NCBI GenBank assembly: GCA_037783415.1
Contig: JAZGTN010000150.1
Span: 620,001-684,000 of the forward strand
DNA from: Leptasterias polaris
Taxonomy: Eukaryota > Echinodermata > Asteroidea > Forcipulatida > Asteriidae
DNA length: 64,000 bases
Direction: 5' to 3'
Shown here: positions 36,308 to 49,982 of the stretch, piece by piece
Position numbering within the stretch: the stretch's first letter is position 1
How the letters are laid out: the number at the start of each line of letters is the position of its first letter
Notes under the pieces: model-generated
What the model was told of the DNA's origin: nothing
The model's input: only the letters and a program-made list of their open reading frames with translations
Databases searched by the model: none
Translations under genes and position numbers: made by a program

Positions 36308-37075
36308 TTTCGTTTTCTTTGGGTAGGGGTGACTCTCTGGCCGCTAGCGCCCTCTAGAAATGTCTCTCCGCCCCAAGAATTCGGCCACATGACCCCTTGA
36401 ACTTGACCTACGAGTGGTGTAAAATTTGTGCCAATCCAAAAATGATGACAGGTTGATTTGAGCGTACATACTTTGAATTTGCTTTGAATTTGCTTGAAAA
36501 CTTCTCATTTTCTTTGGGTAGGGGTGACTCTCTGGCCGCTAGCGCCGTCTAGAAATGTCTCTCCGCCCCAAGAATTCGGCCACATGACCCCTTGAACTTG
36601 ACCTATGAGTGGTGTAAAATTTGTGCTAATCTAAAAATGATGTCAGGTTGATTTGAGCGTACTTACTTTGAATTTGCTTTGAATTTGCTTGAAAACTTCT
36701 CATTTTCTTTGGGTAGGGGTGACTCTCTGGCCGCTAGCGCCGTCTACAAATGTCTCTCCGCCCCAAGAATTCGGCCACATGACCCCTTGAACTTGACCTA
36801 CGAGTGGTGTAAAATTTGTGCCAATCCACAAATGATGTCAGGTTGATTTGAGCGTACCTACTTTGAATTTGCTTTGAATTTGCTTGAAAACTTCTCATTT
36901 TCTTTGGGTAGGGGTTACTCTCTGGCCGCTAGCGCCGTCTACAAATGTCTCTCCGCCCCAAGAATTCGGCCACATGACCCCTAGAACTTGACCTTCGAGT
37001 GGTGTAAATTTTGTGCCAATCCAAAAATGATGTCAGGTTCATTTGACCGTGCTTACTTCGAATTTGTTTTAAAAC

Positions 37076-37329
37076 AGCTCGTTCAACTCAAGTCGCTATT
37101 GCGTAGACTTCGGATGGTCCCCGCTCGCTGGTAATTTGCGGTATGAAGATGGCGCCTGCTGGCCCTCACATTCTGATTTTCGGATTTGGGAGTATTCAGG
37201 GAAGAATCAGGTAACAACATTTTTCTCTCTGGCATGCTGTGATCAGGAGTTATTTTCAACCGTAGATTTAACTTTATTTCAGGGTCTCAACGTTTTCCGC
37301 AGGCACAATTTCTTAGCCTTTTTTAAAAC
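37076..37329 (+). repeat. Long-unit insert 34, type B
   Basis: Private GCGTAGACTT disrupts the SalI-like GTCGAC, and CGTTATCT follows the 9-mer. Left flank GTTCATTTG, shared with copy 36. Three S units follow. Confidence 0.92.
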
Positions 37330-38097
37330 TTTCGTTATCTTTGGGTAGGGGTGACTCTCTGGCCGCTAGCGCCCTCTAGAAATGTCTCTCCGCCCCAAGA
37401 ATTCGGCCACATGACCCCTTGAACTTGACCTACGAGTGGTGTAAAATTTGTGCCAATCCAAAAATGATGTCAGGTTGATTTGAGCGTACTTACTTTGAAT
37501 TTGCTTTGAATTTGCTTGAAAACTTCTCATTTTCTTTGGGTAGGGGTGACTCTCTGGCCGCTAGCGCCCTCTAGAAATGTCTCTCCGCCCCAAGAATTCG
37601 GCCACATGACCCTTTGAACTTGACCTACGAGTGGTGTAAAATTTGTGCCAATCCAAAAATGATGACAGGTTGATTTGAGCGTACATACTTTGAATTTGCT
37701 TTGAATTTGCTTGAAAACTTCTCATTTTCTTTGGGTAGGGGTGACTCTCTGGCCGCTAGCGCCGTCTAGAAATGTCTCTCCGCCCCAAGAATTCGGCCAC
37801 ATGACCCCTTGAACTTGACCTACGAGTGGTGTAAAATGTGTGCCAATCCAAAAATGATGTCAGGTTGATTTGAGCGTACTTACTTTGAATTTGCTTTGAA
37901 TTTGCTTGAAAACTTCTCATTTTCTTTGGGTAGGGGTGACTCTCTGGCCGCTAGCGCCGGCTACAAATGTCTCTCCGCCCCAGGAATTCGGCCACATGAC
38001 CCCTAGAACTTGACCTTCGAGTGGTGTAAATTTTGTGCCAATCCAAAAATGATGTCAGGTTGATTTGACCGTGCTTACTTCGAATTTGTTTTAAAAC

Positions 38098-38351
38098 AGC
38101 TCGTTCAACTGAAGTCGCTATTGCGTCGACTTCGGATGGTCCCCGCTCGCTGGTAATTTGCGGTATGAAGATGGCGCCTGCTGGCCCTCACATTCTGATT
38201 TTCGGATTTGGGAGTATTCAGAGAAGAATCAGGTAACACAAATTTTCTCTCTGGCATGCTGTGATCAGGAGTTATTTTCAACTGTAGATTTAACTTTATT
38301 TCAGGGTCTCAACGTTTTCCGCAGGCACTATTTCTTAGCCTTTTTTAAAAC
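38098..38351 (+). repeat. Long-unit insert 35, type A
   Basis: ATTCAGAGAAG, CACAAATTTTC and CAACTGTAG define a distinct A subgroup (copies 35, 37, 42, 46, 49). The next unit has CTAGTGCCG. Three S units follow. Confidence 0.93.
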
Positions 38352-39119
38352 TTTCATTTTCTTTGGGTAGGGGTGACTCTCTGGCCGCTAGTGCCGTCTA
38401 GAAATGTCTCTCCGCCCCAAGAATTCGGCCACATGACCCCTTGAACTTGACCTACGAGTGGTGTAAAATTTGTGCCAATCCAAAAATGATGTCAGGTTGA
38501 TTTGAGCGTACTTACTTTGAATTTGCTTTGAATTTGCTTGAAAACTTCTCATTTTCTTTGGGTAGGGGTGACTCTCTGGCCGCTAGCGCCCTCTAGAAAT
38601 GTCTCTCCGCCCCAAGAATTCGGCCACATGACCCTTTGAACTTGACCTATGAGTGGTGTAAAATTTGTGCTAATCTAAAAATGATGTCAGGTTGATTTGA
38701 GCGTACTTACTTTGAATTTGCTTTGAATTTGCTTGAAAACTTCTCATTTTCTTTGGGTAGGGGTGACTCTCTGGCCGCTAGCGCCGTCTACAAATGTCTC
38801 TCCGCCCCAAGAATTCGGCCACATGACCCCTTGAACTTGACCTACGAGTGGTGTAAAATTTGTGCCAATCCACAAATGATGTCAGGTTGATTTGAGCGTA
38901 CTTACTTTGAATTTGCTTTGAATTTGCTTGAAAACTTCTCATTTTCTTTGGGTAGGGGTTACTCTCTGGCCGCTAGCGCCGTCTACAAATGTCTCTCCGC
39001 CCCAAGAATTCGGCCACATGACCCCTAGAACTTGACCTTCGAGTGGTGTAAATTTTGTGCCAATCCAAAAATGATGTCAGGTTCATTTGACCGTGCTTAC
39101 TTCGAATTTGTTTTAAAAC

Positions 39120-39373
39120 AGCTCGTTCAACTCAAGTCGCTATTGCGTCGACTTCGGATGGTCCCCGCTCGCTGGTAATTTGCGGTATGAAGATGGCGCC
39201 TGCTGGCCCTCACATTCTGATTTTCGGATTTGGGAGTATTCAGGGAAGAATCAGGTAACAACATTTTTCTCTCTGGCATGCTGTGATCAGGAGTTATTTT
39301 CAACCGTAGATTTAACTTTATTTCAGGGTCTCAACGTTTTCCGCAGGCACAATTTCTTAGCCTTTTTTAAAAC
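39120..39373 (+). repeat. Long-unit insert 36, type B
   Basis: Partner of copy 34 at +2,044, with GTTCATTTG in the flank and an intact GTCGAC. Five S units follow. Confidence 0.93.
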
Positions 39374-40530
39374 TTTCGTTTTCTTTGGGTAGGGGTGACT
39401 CTCTGGCCGCTAGCGCCCTCTAGAAATGTCTCTCCGCTCCAAGAATTCGGCCACATGACCCCTTGAACTTGACCTACGAGTGGTGTAAAATTTGTGCCAA
39501 TCCAAAAATGATGTCAGGTTGATTTGAGCGTACTTACTTTGAATTTGCTTTGAATTTGCTTGAAAACTTCTCATTTTCTTTGGGTAGGGGTGACTCTCTG
39601 GCCGCTAGCGCCCTCTAGAAATGTCTCTCCGCCCCAAGAATTCGGCCACATGACCCTTTGAACTTGACCTACGAGTGGTGTAAAATTTGTGCCAATCCAA
39701 AAATGATGACAGGTTGATTTGAGCGTACATACTTTGAATTTGCTTTGAATTTGCTTGAAAACTTCTCATTTTCTTTGGGTAGGGGTGACTCTCTGGCCGC
39801 TAGCGCCGTCTAGAAATGTCTCTCCGCCCCAAGAATTCGGCCACATGACCCCTTGAACTTGACCTACGAGTGGTGTAAAATTTGTGCCAATCCAAAAATG
39901 ATGTCAGGTTGATTTGAGCGTACTTACTTTGAATTTGCTTTGAATTTGCTTGAAAACTTCTCATTTTCTTTGGGTAGGGGTGACTCTCTGGCCGCTAGCG
40001 CCGTCTAGAAATGTCTCTCCGCCCCAGGAATTCGGCCACATGACCCCTAGAACTTGACCTACGAGTGGTGTAAAATTTGTGCCAATCCAAAAATGATGTC
40101 AGGTTGATTTGAGCGTACTTACTTTGAATTTGCTTTGAATTTGCTTGAAAACTTCTAATTTTCTTTGGGTAGGGGTGACTCTCTGGCCGCTAGCGCCGGC
40201 TACAAATGTCTCTCCGCCCCAAGAATTCGGCCACATGACCCCTTGAACTTGACCTACGAGTGGTGTAAAATTTGTGCCAATCCAAAAATGATGTCAGGTT
40301 GATTTGAGCGTACTTACTTTGAATTTGCTTTGAATTTGCTTGAAAACTTCTCATTTTCTTTGGGTAGGGGTGACTCTCTGGCCGCTAGCGCCCTCTAGAA
40401 ATGTCTCTCCGCCCCAAGAATTCGGCCACATGACCCTTTGAACTTGACCTTCGAGTGGTGTAAATTTTGTGTAATCCAAAAATGATGTCAGGTTGATTTG
40501 ACCGTGCTTACTTCGAATTTGTTTTAAAAC

Positions 40531-40784
40531 AGCTCGTTCAACTGAAGTCGCTATTGCGTCGACTTCGGATGGTCCCCGCTCGCTGGTAATTTGCGGTATG
40601 AAGATGGCGCCTGCTGGCCCTCACATTCTGATTTTCGGATTTGGGAGTATTCAGAGAAGAATCAGGTAACACAAATTTTCTCTCTGGCATGCTGTGATCA
40701 GGAGTTATTTTCAACTGTAGATTTAACTTTATTTCAGGGTCTCAACGTTTTCCGCAGGCACTATTTCTTAGCCTTTTTTAAAAC
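40531..40784 (+). repeat. Long-unit insert 37, type A
   Basis: ATTCAGAGAAG subgroup. The left flank has a 1-bp loss (TTGTGTAATCC). Four S units follow. Confidence 0.93.
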
Positions 40785-41747
40785 TTTCATTTTCTTTGGG
40801 TAGGGGTGACTCTCTGGCCGCTAGTGCCGTCTAGAAATGTCTCTCCGCCCCAAGAATTCGGCCACATGACCCCTTGAACTTGACCTACGAGTGGTGTAAA
40901 ATTTGTGCCAATCCAAAAATGATGTCAGGTTGATTTGAGCGTACTTACTTTGAATTTGCTTTGAATTTGCTTGAAAACTTCTCATTTTCTTTGGGTAGGG
41001 GTGACTCTCTGGCCGCTAGCGCCCTCTAGAAATGTCTCTCCGCCCCAAGAATTCGGCCACATGACCCTTTGAACTTGACCTACGAGTGGTGTAAAATTTG
41101 TGCCAATCCAAAAATGATGACAGGTTGATTTGAGCGTACATACTTTGAATTTGCTTTGAATTTGCTTGAAAACTTCTCATTTTCTTTGGGTAGGGGTGAC
41201 TCTCTGGCCGCTAGCGCCGTCTAGAAATGTCTCTCCGCCCCAAGAATTCGGCCACATGACCCCTTGAACTTGACCTACGAGTGGTGTAAAATTTGTGCCA
41301 ATCCAAAAATGATGTCAGGTTGATTTGAGCGTACTTACTTTGAATTTGCTTTGAATTTGCTTGAAAACTTCTCATTTTCTTTGGGTAGGGGTGACTCTCT
41401 GGCCGCTAGCGCCGTCTAGAAATGTCTCTCCGCCCCAGGAATTCGGCCACATGACCCCTAGAACTTGACCTACGAGTGGTGTAAAATTTGTGCCAATCCA
41501 AAAATGATGTCAGGTTGATTTGAGCGTACTTACTTTGAATTTGCTTTGAATTTGCTTGAAAACTTCTCATTTTCTTTGGGTAGGGGTGACTCTCTGGCCG
41601 CTAGCGCCGGCTACAAATGTCTCTCCGCCCCAGGAATTCGGCCACATGACCCCTAGAACTTGACCTTCGAGTGGTGTAAATTTTGTGCCAATCCAAAAAT
41701 GATGTCAGGTTGATTTGACCGTGCTTACTTCGAATTTGTTTTAAAAC

Positions 41748-42001
41748 AGCTCGTTCAACTGAAGTCGCTATTGCGTCGACTTCGGATGGTCCCCGCTCGC
41801 TGGTAATTTGCGGTATGAAGATGGCGCCTGCTGGCCCTCACATTCTGATTTTCGGATTTGGGAGTATTCAGGGAAGAATCAGGTAACAACATTTTTCTCT
41901 CTGGCATGCTGTGATCAGGAGTTATTTTCAACCGTAGATTTAACTTTATTTCAGGGTCTCAACGTTTTCCGCAGGCACAATTTCTTAGCCTTTTTTAAAA
42001 C
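41748..42001 (+). repeat. Long-unit insert 38, type B
   Basis: Standard B copy with GCCGGCTAC upstream. Three S units follow. Confidence 0.93.
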
Positions 42002-42769
42002 TTTCGTTTTCTTTGGGTAGGGGTGACTCTCTGGCCGCTAGCGCCCTCTAGAAATGTCTCTCCGCCCCAAGAATTCGGCCACATGACCCCTTGAACTTGA
42101 CCTACGAGTGGTGTAAAATTTGTGCCAATCCAAAAATGATGACAGGTTGATTTGAGCGTACATACTTTGAATTTGCTTTGAATTTGCTTGAAAACTTCTC
42201 ATTTTCTTTGGGTAGGGGTGACTCTCTGGCCGCTAGCGCCGTCTAGAAATGTCTCTCCGCCCCAAGAATTCGGCCACATGACCCCTTGAACTTGACCTAC
42301 GAGTGGTGTAAAATTTGTGCCAATCTAAAAATGATGTCAGGTTGATTTAAGCGTACTTACTTTGAATTTGCTTTGAATTTGCTTGAAAACTTCTCATTTT
42401 CTTTGGGTAGGGGTGACTCTCTGGCCGCTAGCGCCGTCTAGAAATGTCTCTCCGCCCCAAGAATTCGGCCACATGACCCCTTGAACTTGACCTACGAGTG
42501 GTGTAAAATTTGTGCCAATCCACAAATGATGTCAGGTTGATTTGAGCGTACTTACTTTGAATTTGCTTTGAATTTGCTTGAAAACTTCTCATTTTCTTTG
42601 GGTAGGGGTTACTCTCTGGCCGCTAGCGCCGTCTACAAATGTCTCTCCGCCCCAAGAATTCGGCCACATGACCCCTAGAACTTGACCTTCGAGTGGTGTA
42701 AATTTGGTGCCAATCCAAAAATGATGTCAGGTTGATTTGACCGTGCTTACTTCGAATTTGTTTTAAAAC

Positions 42770-43023
42770 AGCTCGTTCAACTGAAGTCGCTATTGCGTCG
42801 ACTTCGGATGGTCCCCGCTCGCTGGTAATTTGCGGTATGAAGATGGCGCCTGCTGGCCCTCACATTCTGATTTTCGGATTTGGGAGTATTCAGGGAAGAA
42901 TCAGGTAACAACATTTTTCTCTCTGGCATGCTGTGATCAGGAGTTATTTTCAACCGTAGATTTAACTTTATTTCAGGGTCTCAACGTTTTCCGCAGGCAC
43001 AATTTCTTAGCCTTTTTTAAAAC
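42770..43023 (+). repeat. Long-unit insert 39, type B
   Basis: Upstream monomer has GGGGTTACTC and AATTTGGTGCC. Five S units follow. Confidence 0.93.
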
Positions 43024-44181
43024 TTTCGTTTTCTTTGGGTAGGGGTGACTCTCTGGCCGCTAGCGCCCTCTAGAAATGTCTCTCCGCCCCAAGAATTCGG
43101 CCACATGACCCCTTGAACTTGACCTACGAGTGGTGTAAAATTTGTGCCAATCCAAAAATGATGACAGGTTGATTTGAGCGTACATACTTTGAATTTGCTT
43201 TGAATTTGCTTGAAAACTTCTCATTTTCTTTGGGTAGGGGTGACTCTCTGGCCGCTAGCGCCGTCTAGAAATGTCTCTCCGCCCCAAGAATTCGGCCACA
43301 TGACCCCTTGAACTTGACCTACGAGTGGTGTAAAATTTGTGCCAATCTAAAAATGATGTCAGGTTGATTTGAGCGTACTTACTTTGAATTTGCTTTGAAT
43401 TTGCTTGAAAACTTCTCATTTTCTTTGGGTAGGGGTGACTCTCTGGCCGCTAGCGCCGTCTACAAATGTCTCTCCGCCCCAAGAATTCGGCCACATGACC
43501 CCTTGAACTTGATCTACGAGTGGTGTAAAATTTGTGCCAATCCAAAAATGATGACAGGTTGATTTGAGCGTACATACTTTGAATTTGCTTTGAATTTGCT
43601 TGAAAACTTCTCATTTTCTTTGGGTAGGGGTGACTCTCTGGCCGCTAGCGCCGTCTAGAAATGTCTCTCCGCCCCAAGAATTCGGCCACATGACCCCTTG
43701 AACTTGACCTACGAGTGGTGTAAAATTTGTGCCAATCTAAAAATGATGTCAGGTTGATTTGAGCGTACTTACTTTGAATTTGCTTTGAATTTGCTTGAAA
43801 ACTTCTCATTTTCTTTGGGTAGGGGTGACTCTCTGGCCGCTAGCGCCGTCTAGAAATGTCTCTCCGCCCCAAGAATTCGGCCACATGACCCCTTGAACTT
43901 GACCTACGAGTGGTGTAAAATTTGTGCCAATCCACAAATGATGTCAGGTTGATTTGAGCGTACTTACTTTGAATTTGCTTTGAATTTGCTTGAAAACTTC
44001 TCATTTTCTTTGGGTAGGGGTTACTCTCTGGCCGCTAGCGCCGTCTACAAATGTCTCTCCGCCCCAAGAATTCGGCCACATGACCCCTAGAACTTGACCT
44101 TCGAGTGGTGTAAATTTTGTGCCAATCCAAAAATGATGTCAGGTTGATTTGACCGTGCTTACTTCGAATTTGTTTTAAAAC

Positions 44182-44435
44182 AGCTCGTTCAACTCAAGTC
44201 GCTATTGCGTCGACTTCGGATGGTCCCCGCTCGCTGGTAATTTGCGGTATGAAGATGGCGCCTGCTGGCCCTCACATTCTGATTTTCGGATTTGGGAGTA
44301 TTCAGGGAAGAATCAGGTAACAACATTTTTCTCTCTGGCATGCTGTGATCAGGAGTTATTTTCAACCGTAGATTTAACTTTATTTCAGGGTCTCAACGTT
44401 TTCCGCAGGCACAATTTCTTAGCCTTTTTTAAAAC
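44182..44435 (+). repeat. Long-unit insert 40, type B
   Basis: Hairpin arm CTCAAGTCG; the next monomer has TTGCACTTGACC. Three S units follow. Confidence 0.93.
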
Positions 44436-45203
44436 TTTCGTTTTCTTTGGGTAGGGGTGACTCTCTGGCCGCTAGCGCCCTCTAGAAATGTCTCTCCGCC
44501 CCAAGAATTCGGCCACATGACCCCTTGCACTTGACCTACGAGTGGTGTAAAATTTGTGCCAATCCAAAAATGATGACAGGTTGATTTGAGCGTACATACT
44601 TTGAATTTGCTTTGAATTTGCTTGAAAACTTCTCATTTTCTTTGGGTAGGGGTGACTCTCTGGCCGCTAGCGCCGTCTAGAAATGTCTCTCCGCCCCAAG
44701 AATTCGGCCACATGACCCCTTGAACTTGACCTACGAGTGGTGTAAAATTTGTGCCAATCTAAAAATGATGTCAGGTTGATTTGAGCGTACTTACTTTGAA
44801 TTTGCTTTGAATTTGCTTGAAAACTTCTCATTTTCTTTGGGTAGGGGTGACTCTCTGGCCGCTAGCGCCGTCTACAAATGTCTCTCCGCCCCAAGAATTC
44901 GGCCACATGACCCCTTGAACTTGACCTACGAGTGGTGTAAAATTTGTGCCAATCCACAAATGATGTCAGGTTGATTTGAGCGTACTTACTTTGAATTTGC
45001 TTTGAATTTGCTTGAAAACTTCTCATTTTATTTGGGTAGGGGTTACTCTCTGGCCGCTAGCGCCGTCTACAAATGTCTCTCCGCCCCAAGAATTCGGCCA
45101 CATGACCCCTAGAACTTGACCTTCGAGTGGTGTAAATTTTGTGCCAATCCAAAAATGATGTCAGGTTGATTTGACCGTGCTTACTTCGAATTTGTTTTAA
45201 AAC

Positions 45204-45457
45204 AGCTCGTTCAACTGAAGTCGCTATTGCGTCGACTTCGGATGGTCCCCGCTCGCTGGTAATTTGCGGTATGAAGATGGCGCCTGCTGGCCCTCACATT
45301 CTGATTTTCGGATTTGGGAGTATTCAGGGAAGAATCAGGTAACAACATTTTTCTCTCTGGCATGCTGTGATCAGGAGTTATTTTCAACCGTAGATTTAAC
45401 TTTATTTCAGGGTCTCAACGTTTTCCGCAGGCACAATTTCTTAGCCTTTTTTAAAAC
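45204..45457 (+). repeat. Long-unit insert 41, type B
   Basis: Hairpin arm CTGAAGTCG; an upstream S has CATTTTATTTGGG. Followed directly by copy 42. Confidence 0.93.
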
Positions 45458-45640
45458 TTTCGTTTTCTTTGGGTAGGGGTGACTCTCTGGCCGCTAGCGC
45501 CCTCTAGAAATGTCTCTCCGCCCCAAGAATTCGGCCACATGACCCCTTGAACTTGACCTTCGAGTGGTGTAAATTTTGTGCCAATCCAAAAATGATGTCA
45601 GGTTGATTTGACCGTACTTACTTCGAATTTGTTTTAAAAC

Positions 45641-45894
45641 AGCTCGTTCAACTGAAATCGCTATTGCGTCGACTTCGGATGGTCCCCGCTCGCTGGTAAT
45701 TTGCGGTATGAAGATGGCGCCTGCTGGCCCTCACATTCTGATTTTCGGATTTGGGAGTATTCAGAGAAGAATCAGGTAACACAAATTTTCTCTCTTGCAT
45801 GCTGTGATCAGGAGTTATTTTCAACTGTAGATTTAACTTTATTTCAGGGTCTCAACGTTTTCCGCAGGCACTATTTCTTAGCCTTTTTTAAAAC
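45641..45894 (+). repeat. Long-unit insert 42, type A
   Basis: ATTCAGAGAAG subgroup with arm CTGAAATCG and CTCTTGCATG. Eight S units follow, carrying GATTTTAGCG, GGGTAAGGG and CTCCACCC. Confidence 0.93.
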
Positions 45895-47637
45895 TTTCAT
45901 TTTCTTTGGGTAGGGGTGACTCTCTGGCCGCTAGTGCCGTCTAGAAATGTCTCTCCGCCCCAAGAATTCGGCCACATGACCCCTTGAACTTGACCTACGA
46001 GTGGTGTAAAATTTGTGCCAATCCAAAAATGATGTCAGGTTGATTTTAGCGTACTTACTTTGAATTTGCTTTGAATTTGCTTGAAAACTTCTCATTTTCT
46101 TTGGGTAAGGGTGACTCTCTGGCCGTTAGCGCCGTCTAGAAATGTCTCTCCGCCCCAATAATTCGGCCACATGACCCCTTGAACTTGACCTACAAGTGGT
46201 GTAAAATTTGTGCCAATCCAAAAATGATGTCAGGTTGATTTGAGCGTACTTACTTTGAATTTGCTTTGAATTTGCTTGAAAACTTCTCATTTTCTTTGGG
46301 TAGGGGTGACTCTCTGGCCGCTAGCGCCGTCTAGAAATGTCTCTCCGCCCAAAGAATTCGGCCACATGACCCCTTGAACTTGACCTACGAGTGGTGTAAA
46401 ATTTGTGCCAATCCAAAAATGATGTCAGGTTGATTTGAGCGTACTTACTTTGAATTTGCTTTGAATTTGCTTGAAAACTTCTCATTTTCTTTGGGTAGGG
46501 GTGACTCTCTGGCCGCTTGCGCCGTCTAGAAATGTCTCTCCGCCCCAAGAATTCGGCCACATGACCCCTTGAACTTGACCTACGAGTGGTGTAAAATTTG
46601 TGCCAATCCAAAAATGATGTCAGGTTGATTTGAGCGTACTTACTTTGAATTTGCTTTGAATTTGCTTGAAAACTTCTCATTTTCTTTGGGTAGGGGTGAC
46701 TCTCTGGCCGCTAGCGCCCTCTAGAAATGTCTCTCCGCCCCAAGAATTCGGCCACATGACCCCTTGAAATTGACCTACGAGTGGTGTAAAATTTGTGCCA
46801 ATCCAAAAATGATGTCAGGTTGATTTGAGCGTACTTACTTTGAATTTGCTTTGAATTTGCTTGAAAACTTCTCATTTTCTTTGGGTAGGGGTGACTCTCT
46901 GGCCGCTAGCGCCGTCTAGAAATGTCTCTCCGCCCCAAGAATTCGGCCACATGACCCCTTGAACTTGACCTACGAGTGGTGTAAAATTTGTGCCAATCCA
47001 AAAATGATGTCAGGTTGATTTGAGCGTACTTACTTTGAATTTGCTTTGAATTTGCTTGACAACTTCTCATTTTCTTTGGGTAGGGGTGACTCTCTGGCCG
47101 CTAGCGCCGTCTAGAAATGTCTCTCCACCCAAAGAATTCGGCCACATGACCCCTTGAACTTGACCTACGAGTGGTGTAAAATTTGTGCCAATCCAAAAAT
47201 GATGTCAGGTTGATTTGAGCGTACTTACTTTGAATTTGCTTTGAATTTGCTTGAAAACTTCTCATTTTCTTTGGGTAGGGGTGACTCTCTGGCCGCTAGC
47301 GCCGTCTACAAATGTTTCTCCGCCCCAAGAATTCGGCCACATTACCCCTAGAACTTGACCTTCGAGTGGTGTAAATTTTGTGCCAATCCAAAAATGATGT
47401 CAGGTTGATTTGAGCGTACTTACTTTGAATTTGCTTTGAATTTGCTTGAAAACTTCTCATTTTCTTTGGGTAGGGGTGACTCTCTGACCGCTAGCGCCGT
47501 CTAGAAATGTCTCTCCGCCCCAATAATTCGGCCACATGACCCCTAGAACTTGACCTTCGAGTGGTGTAAATTTTGTGCCAATCCAAAAATGATGTCAGGT
47601 TGATTTGACCGTGCTTACGTCGAATTTGTTTTAAAAC

Positions 47638-47891
47638 AGCTCGTCCAACTGAAGTCGCTATTGCGTCGACTTCGGATGGTCCCCGCTCGCTGTTAATTTG
47701 CGGTATGAAGATGGCGCCTGATGGCCCTCACATTCTGATTTTCGGATTTGGGAGTATTCAGGGAAGAATCAGATAACAACATTTTTCTCTCTGGCATGCT
47801 GTGATCAGGAGTTATTTTCAACCGTAGATTTAACTTTATTTCAGGGTCTCAACGTTTTCCGCAGGCACAATTTCTTAGCCTTTTTTAAAAC
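47638..47891 (+). repeat. Long-unit insert 43, type B, donor lost
   Basis: CAG/ATAAC replaces CAG/GTAAC. Also CTCGTCCAAC, GCTGTTAATTTG and GCCTGATGG. One S follows, rather diverged (GAATTTGGTCAC). Confidence 0.93.
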
Positions 47892-48269
47892 TTTCGTTTT
47901 CTTTGGGTAGGGGTGACTCTCTGGCCGCTTGCGCCGTCTAGAAATGTCTCTCCGCCCCAAGAATTTGGTCACATGACCCCTTAAACTTGACCTACGAGTG
48001 GTGTAAAATTTGTGCCAATCCACAAATGATGTCAGGTTGATTTGAGCGTACTTACTTTGAATTTGCTTTGAATTTGCTTGAAAACTTCTCATTTTCTTTG
48101 GGTAGGGGTTACTCTCTGGCCGCTAGCGCCGTCTACAAATGTCTCTCCGCCCCAAGAATTCGGCCACATGACCCCTAGAACTTGACCTTCGAGTGGTGTA
48201 AATTTTGTGCCAATCCAAAAATGATGTCAGGTTGATTTGACCGTGCTTACTTCGAATTTGTTTTAAAAC

Positions 48270-48523
48270 AGCTCGTTCAACTGAAGTCGCTATTGCGTCG
48301 ACTTCGGATGGTCCCCGCTCGCTGGTAATTTGCGGTATGAAGATGGCGCCTGCTGGCCCTCACATTCTGATTTTCGGATTTGGGAGTATTCAGGGAAGAA
48401 TCAGGTAACAACATTTTTCTCTCTGGCATGCTGTGATCAGGAGTTATTTTCAACCGTAGATTTAACTTTATTTCAGGGTCTCAACGTTTTCCGCAGGCAC
48501 AATTTCTTAGCCTTTTTTAAAAC
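48270..48523 (+). repeat. Long-unit insert 44, type B
   Basis: Partner of copy 40 at +4,088, but with arm CTGAAGTCG. Three S units follow. Confidence 0.93.
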
Positions 48524-49291
48524 TTTCGTTTTCTTTGGGTAGGGGTGACTCTCTGGCCGCTAGCGCCCTCTAGAAATGTCTCTCCGCCCCAAGAATTCGG
48601 CCACATGACCCCTTGAACTTGACCTACGAGTGGTGTAAAATTTGTGCCAATCCAAAAATGATGACAGGTTGATTTGAGCGTACATACTTTGAATTTGCTT
48701 TGAATTTGCTTGAAAACTTCTCATTTTCTTTGGGTAGGGGTGACTCTCTGACCGCTAGCGCCGTCTAGAAATGTCTCTCCGCCCCAAGAATTCGGCCACA
48801 TGACCCCTTGAACTTGACCTACGAGTGGTGTAAAATTTGTGCCAATCTAAAAATGATGTCAGGTTGATTTGAGCGTACTTACTTTGAATTTGCTTTGAAT
48901 TTGCTTGAAAACTTCTCATTTTCTTTGGGTAGGGGTGACTCTCTGGCCGCTAGCGCCGTCTACAAATGTCTCTCCGCCCCAAGAATTCGGCCACATGACC
49001 CCTTGAACTTGACCTACGAGTGGTGTAAAATTTGTGCCAATCCACAAATGATGTCAGGTTGATTTGAGCGTACTTACTTTGAATTTGCTTTGAATTTGCT
49101 TGAAAACTTCTCATTTTATTTGGGTAGGGGTTACTCTCTGGCCGCTAGCGCCGTCTACAAATGTCTCTCCGCCCCAAGAATTCGGCCACATGACCCCTAG
49201 AACTTGACCTTCGAGTGGTGTAAATTTTGTGCCAATCCAAAAATGATGTCAGGTTGATTTGACCGTGCTTACTTCGAATTTGTTTTAAAAC

Positions 49292-49545
49292 AGCTCGTTC
49301 AACTGAAGTCGCTATTGCGTCGACTTCGGATGGTCCCCGCTCGCTGGTAATTTGCGGTATGAAGATGGCGCCTGCTGGCCCTCACATTCTGATTTTCGGA
49401 TTTGGGAGTATTCAGGGAAGAATCAGGTAACAACATTTTTCTCTCTGGCATGCTGTGATCAGGAGTTATTTTCAACCGTAGATTTAACTTTATTTCAGGG
49501 TCTCAACGTTTTCCGCAGGCACAATTTCTTAGCCTTTTTTAAAAC
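49292..49545 (+). repeat. Long-unit insert 45, type B
   Basis: Partner of copy 41 at +4,088. Followed directly by copy 46. Confidence 0.93.
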
Positions 49546-49728
49546 TTTCGTTTTCTTTGGGTAGGGGTGACTCTCTGGCCGCTAGCGCCCTCTAGAAATG
49601 TCTCTCCGCCCCAAGAATTCGGCCACATGACCCCTTGAACTTGACCTTCGAGTGGTGTAAATTTTGTGCCAATCCAAAAATGATGTCAGGTTGATTTGAC
49701 CGTGCTTACTTCGAATTTGTTTTAAAAC

Positions 49729-49982
49729 AGCTCGTTCAACTGAAATCGCTATTGCGTCGACTTCGGATGGTCCCCGCTCGCTGGTAATTTGCGGTATGAA
49801 GATGGCGCCTGCTGGCCCTCACATTCTGATTTTCGGATTTGGGAGTATTCAGAGAAGAATCAGGTAACACAAATTTTCTCTCTTGCATGCTGTGATCAGG
49901 AGTTATTTTCAACTGTAGATTTAACTTTATTTCAGGGTCTCAACGTTTTCCGCAGGCACTATTTCTTAGCCTTTTTTAAAAC
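49729..49982 (+). repeat. Long-unit insert 46, type A
   Basis: Partner of copy 42 at +4,088, with the same CTGAAATCG arm. Eight S units follow. Confidence 0.93.

Larger units (their letters stand above)
36600..39974 (+). repeat. Duplication, offset 2,044 bp (copies 34 and 36)
   Basis: About 36,600-37,930 matches 38,644-39,974. Shared rare marks: CCTATGAGTGG, GTGCTAATCTAAAA, GGGGTTACTC and GTCAGGTTCATTTG. Confidence 0.88.
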
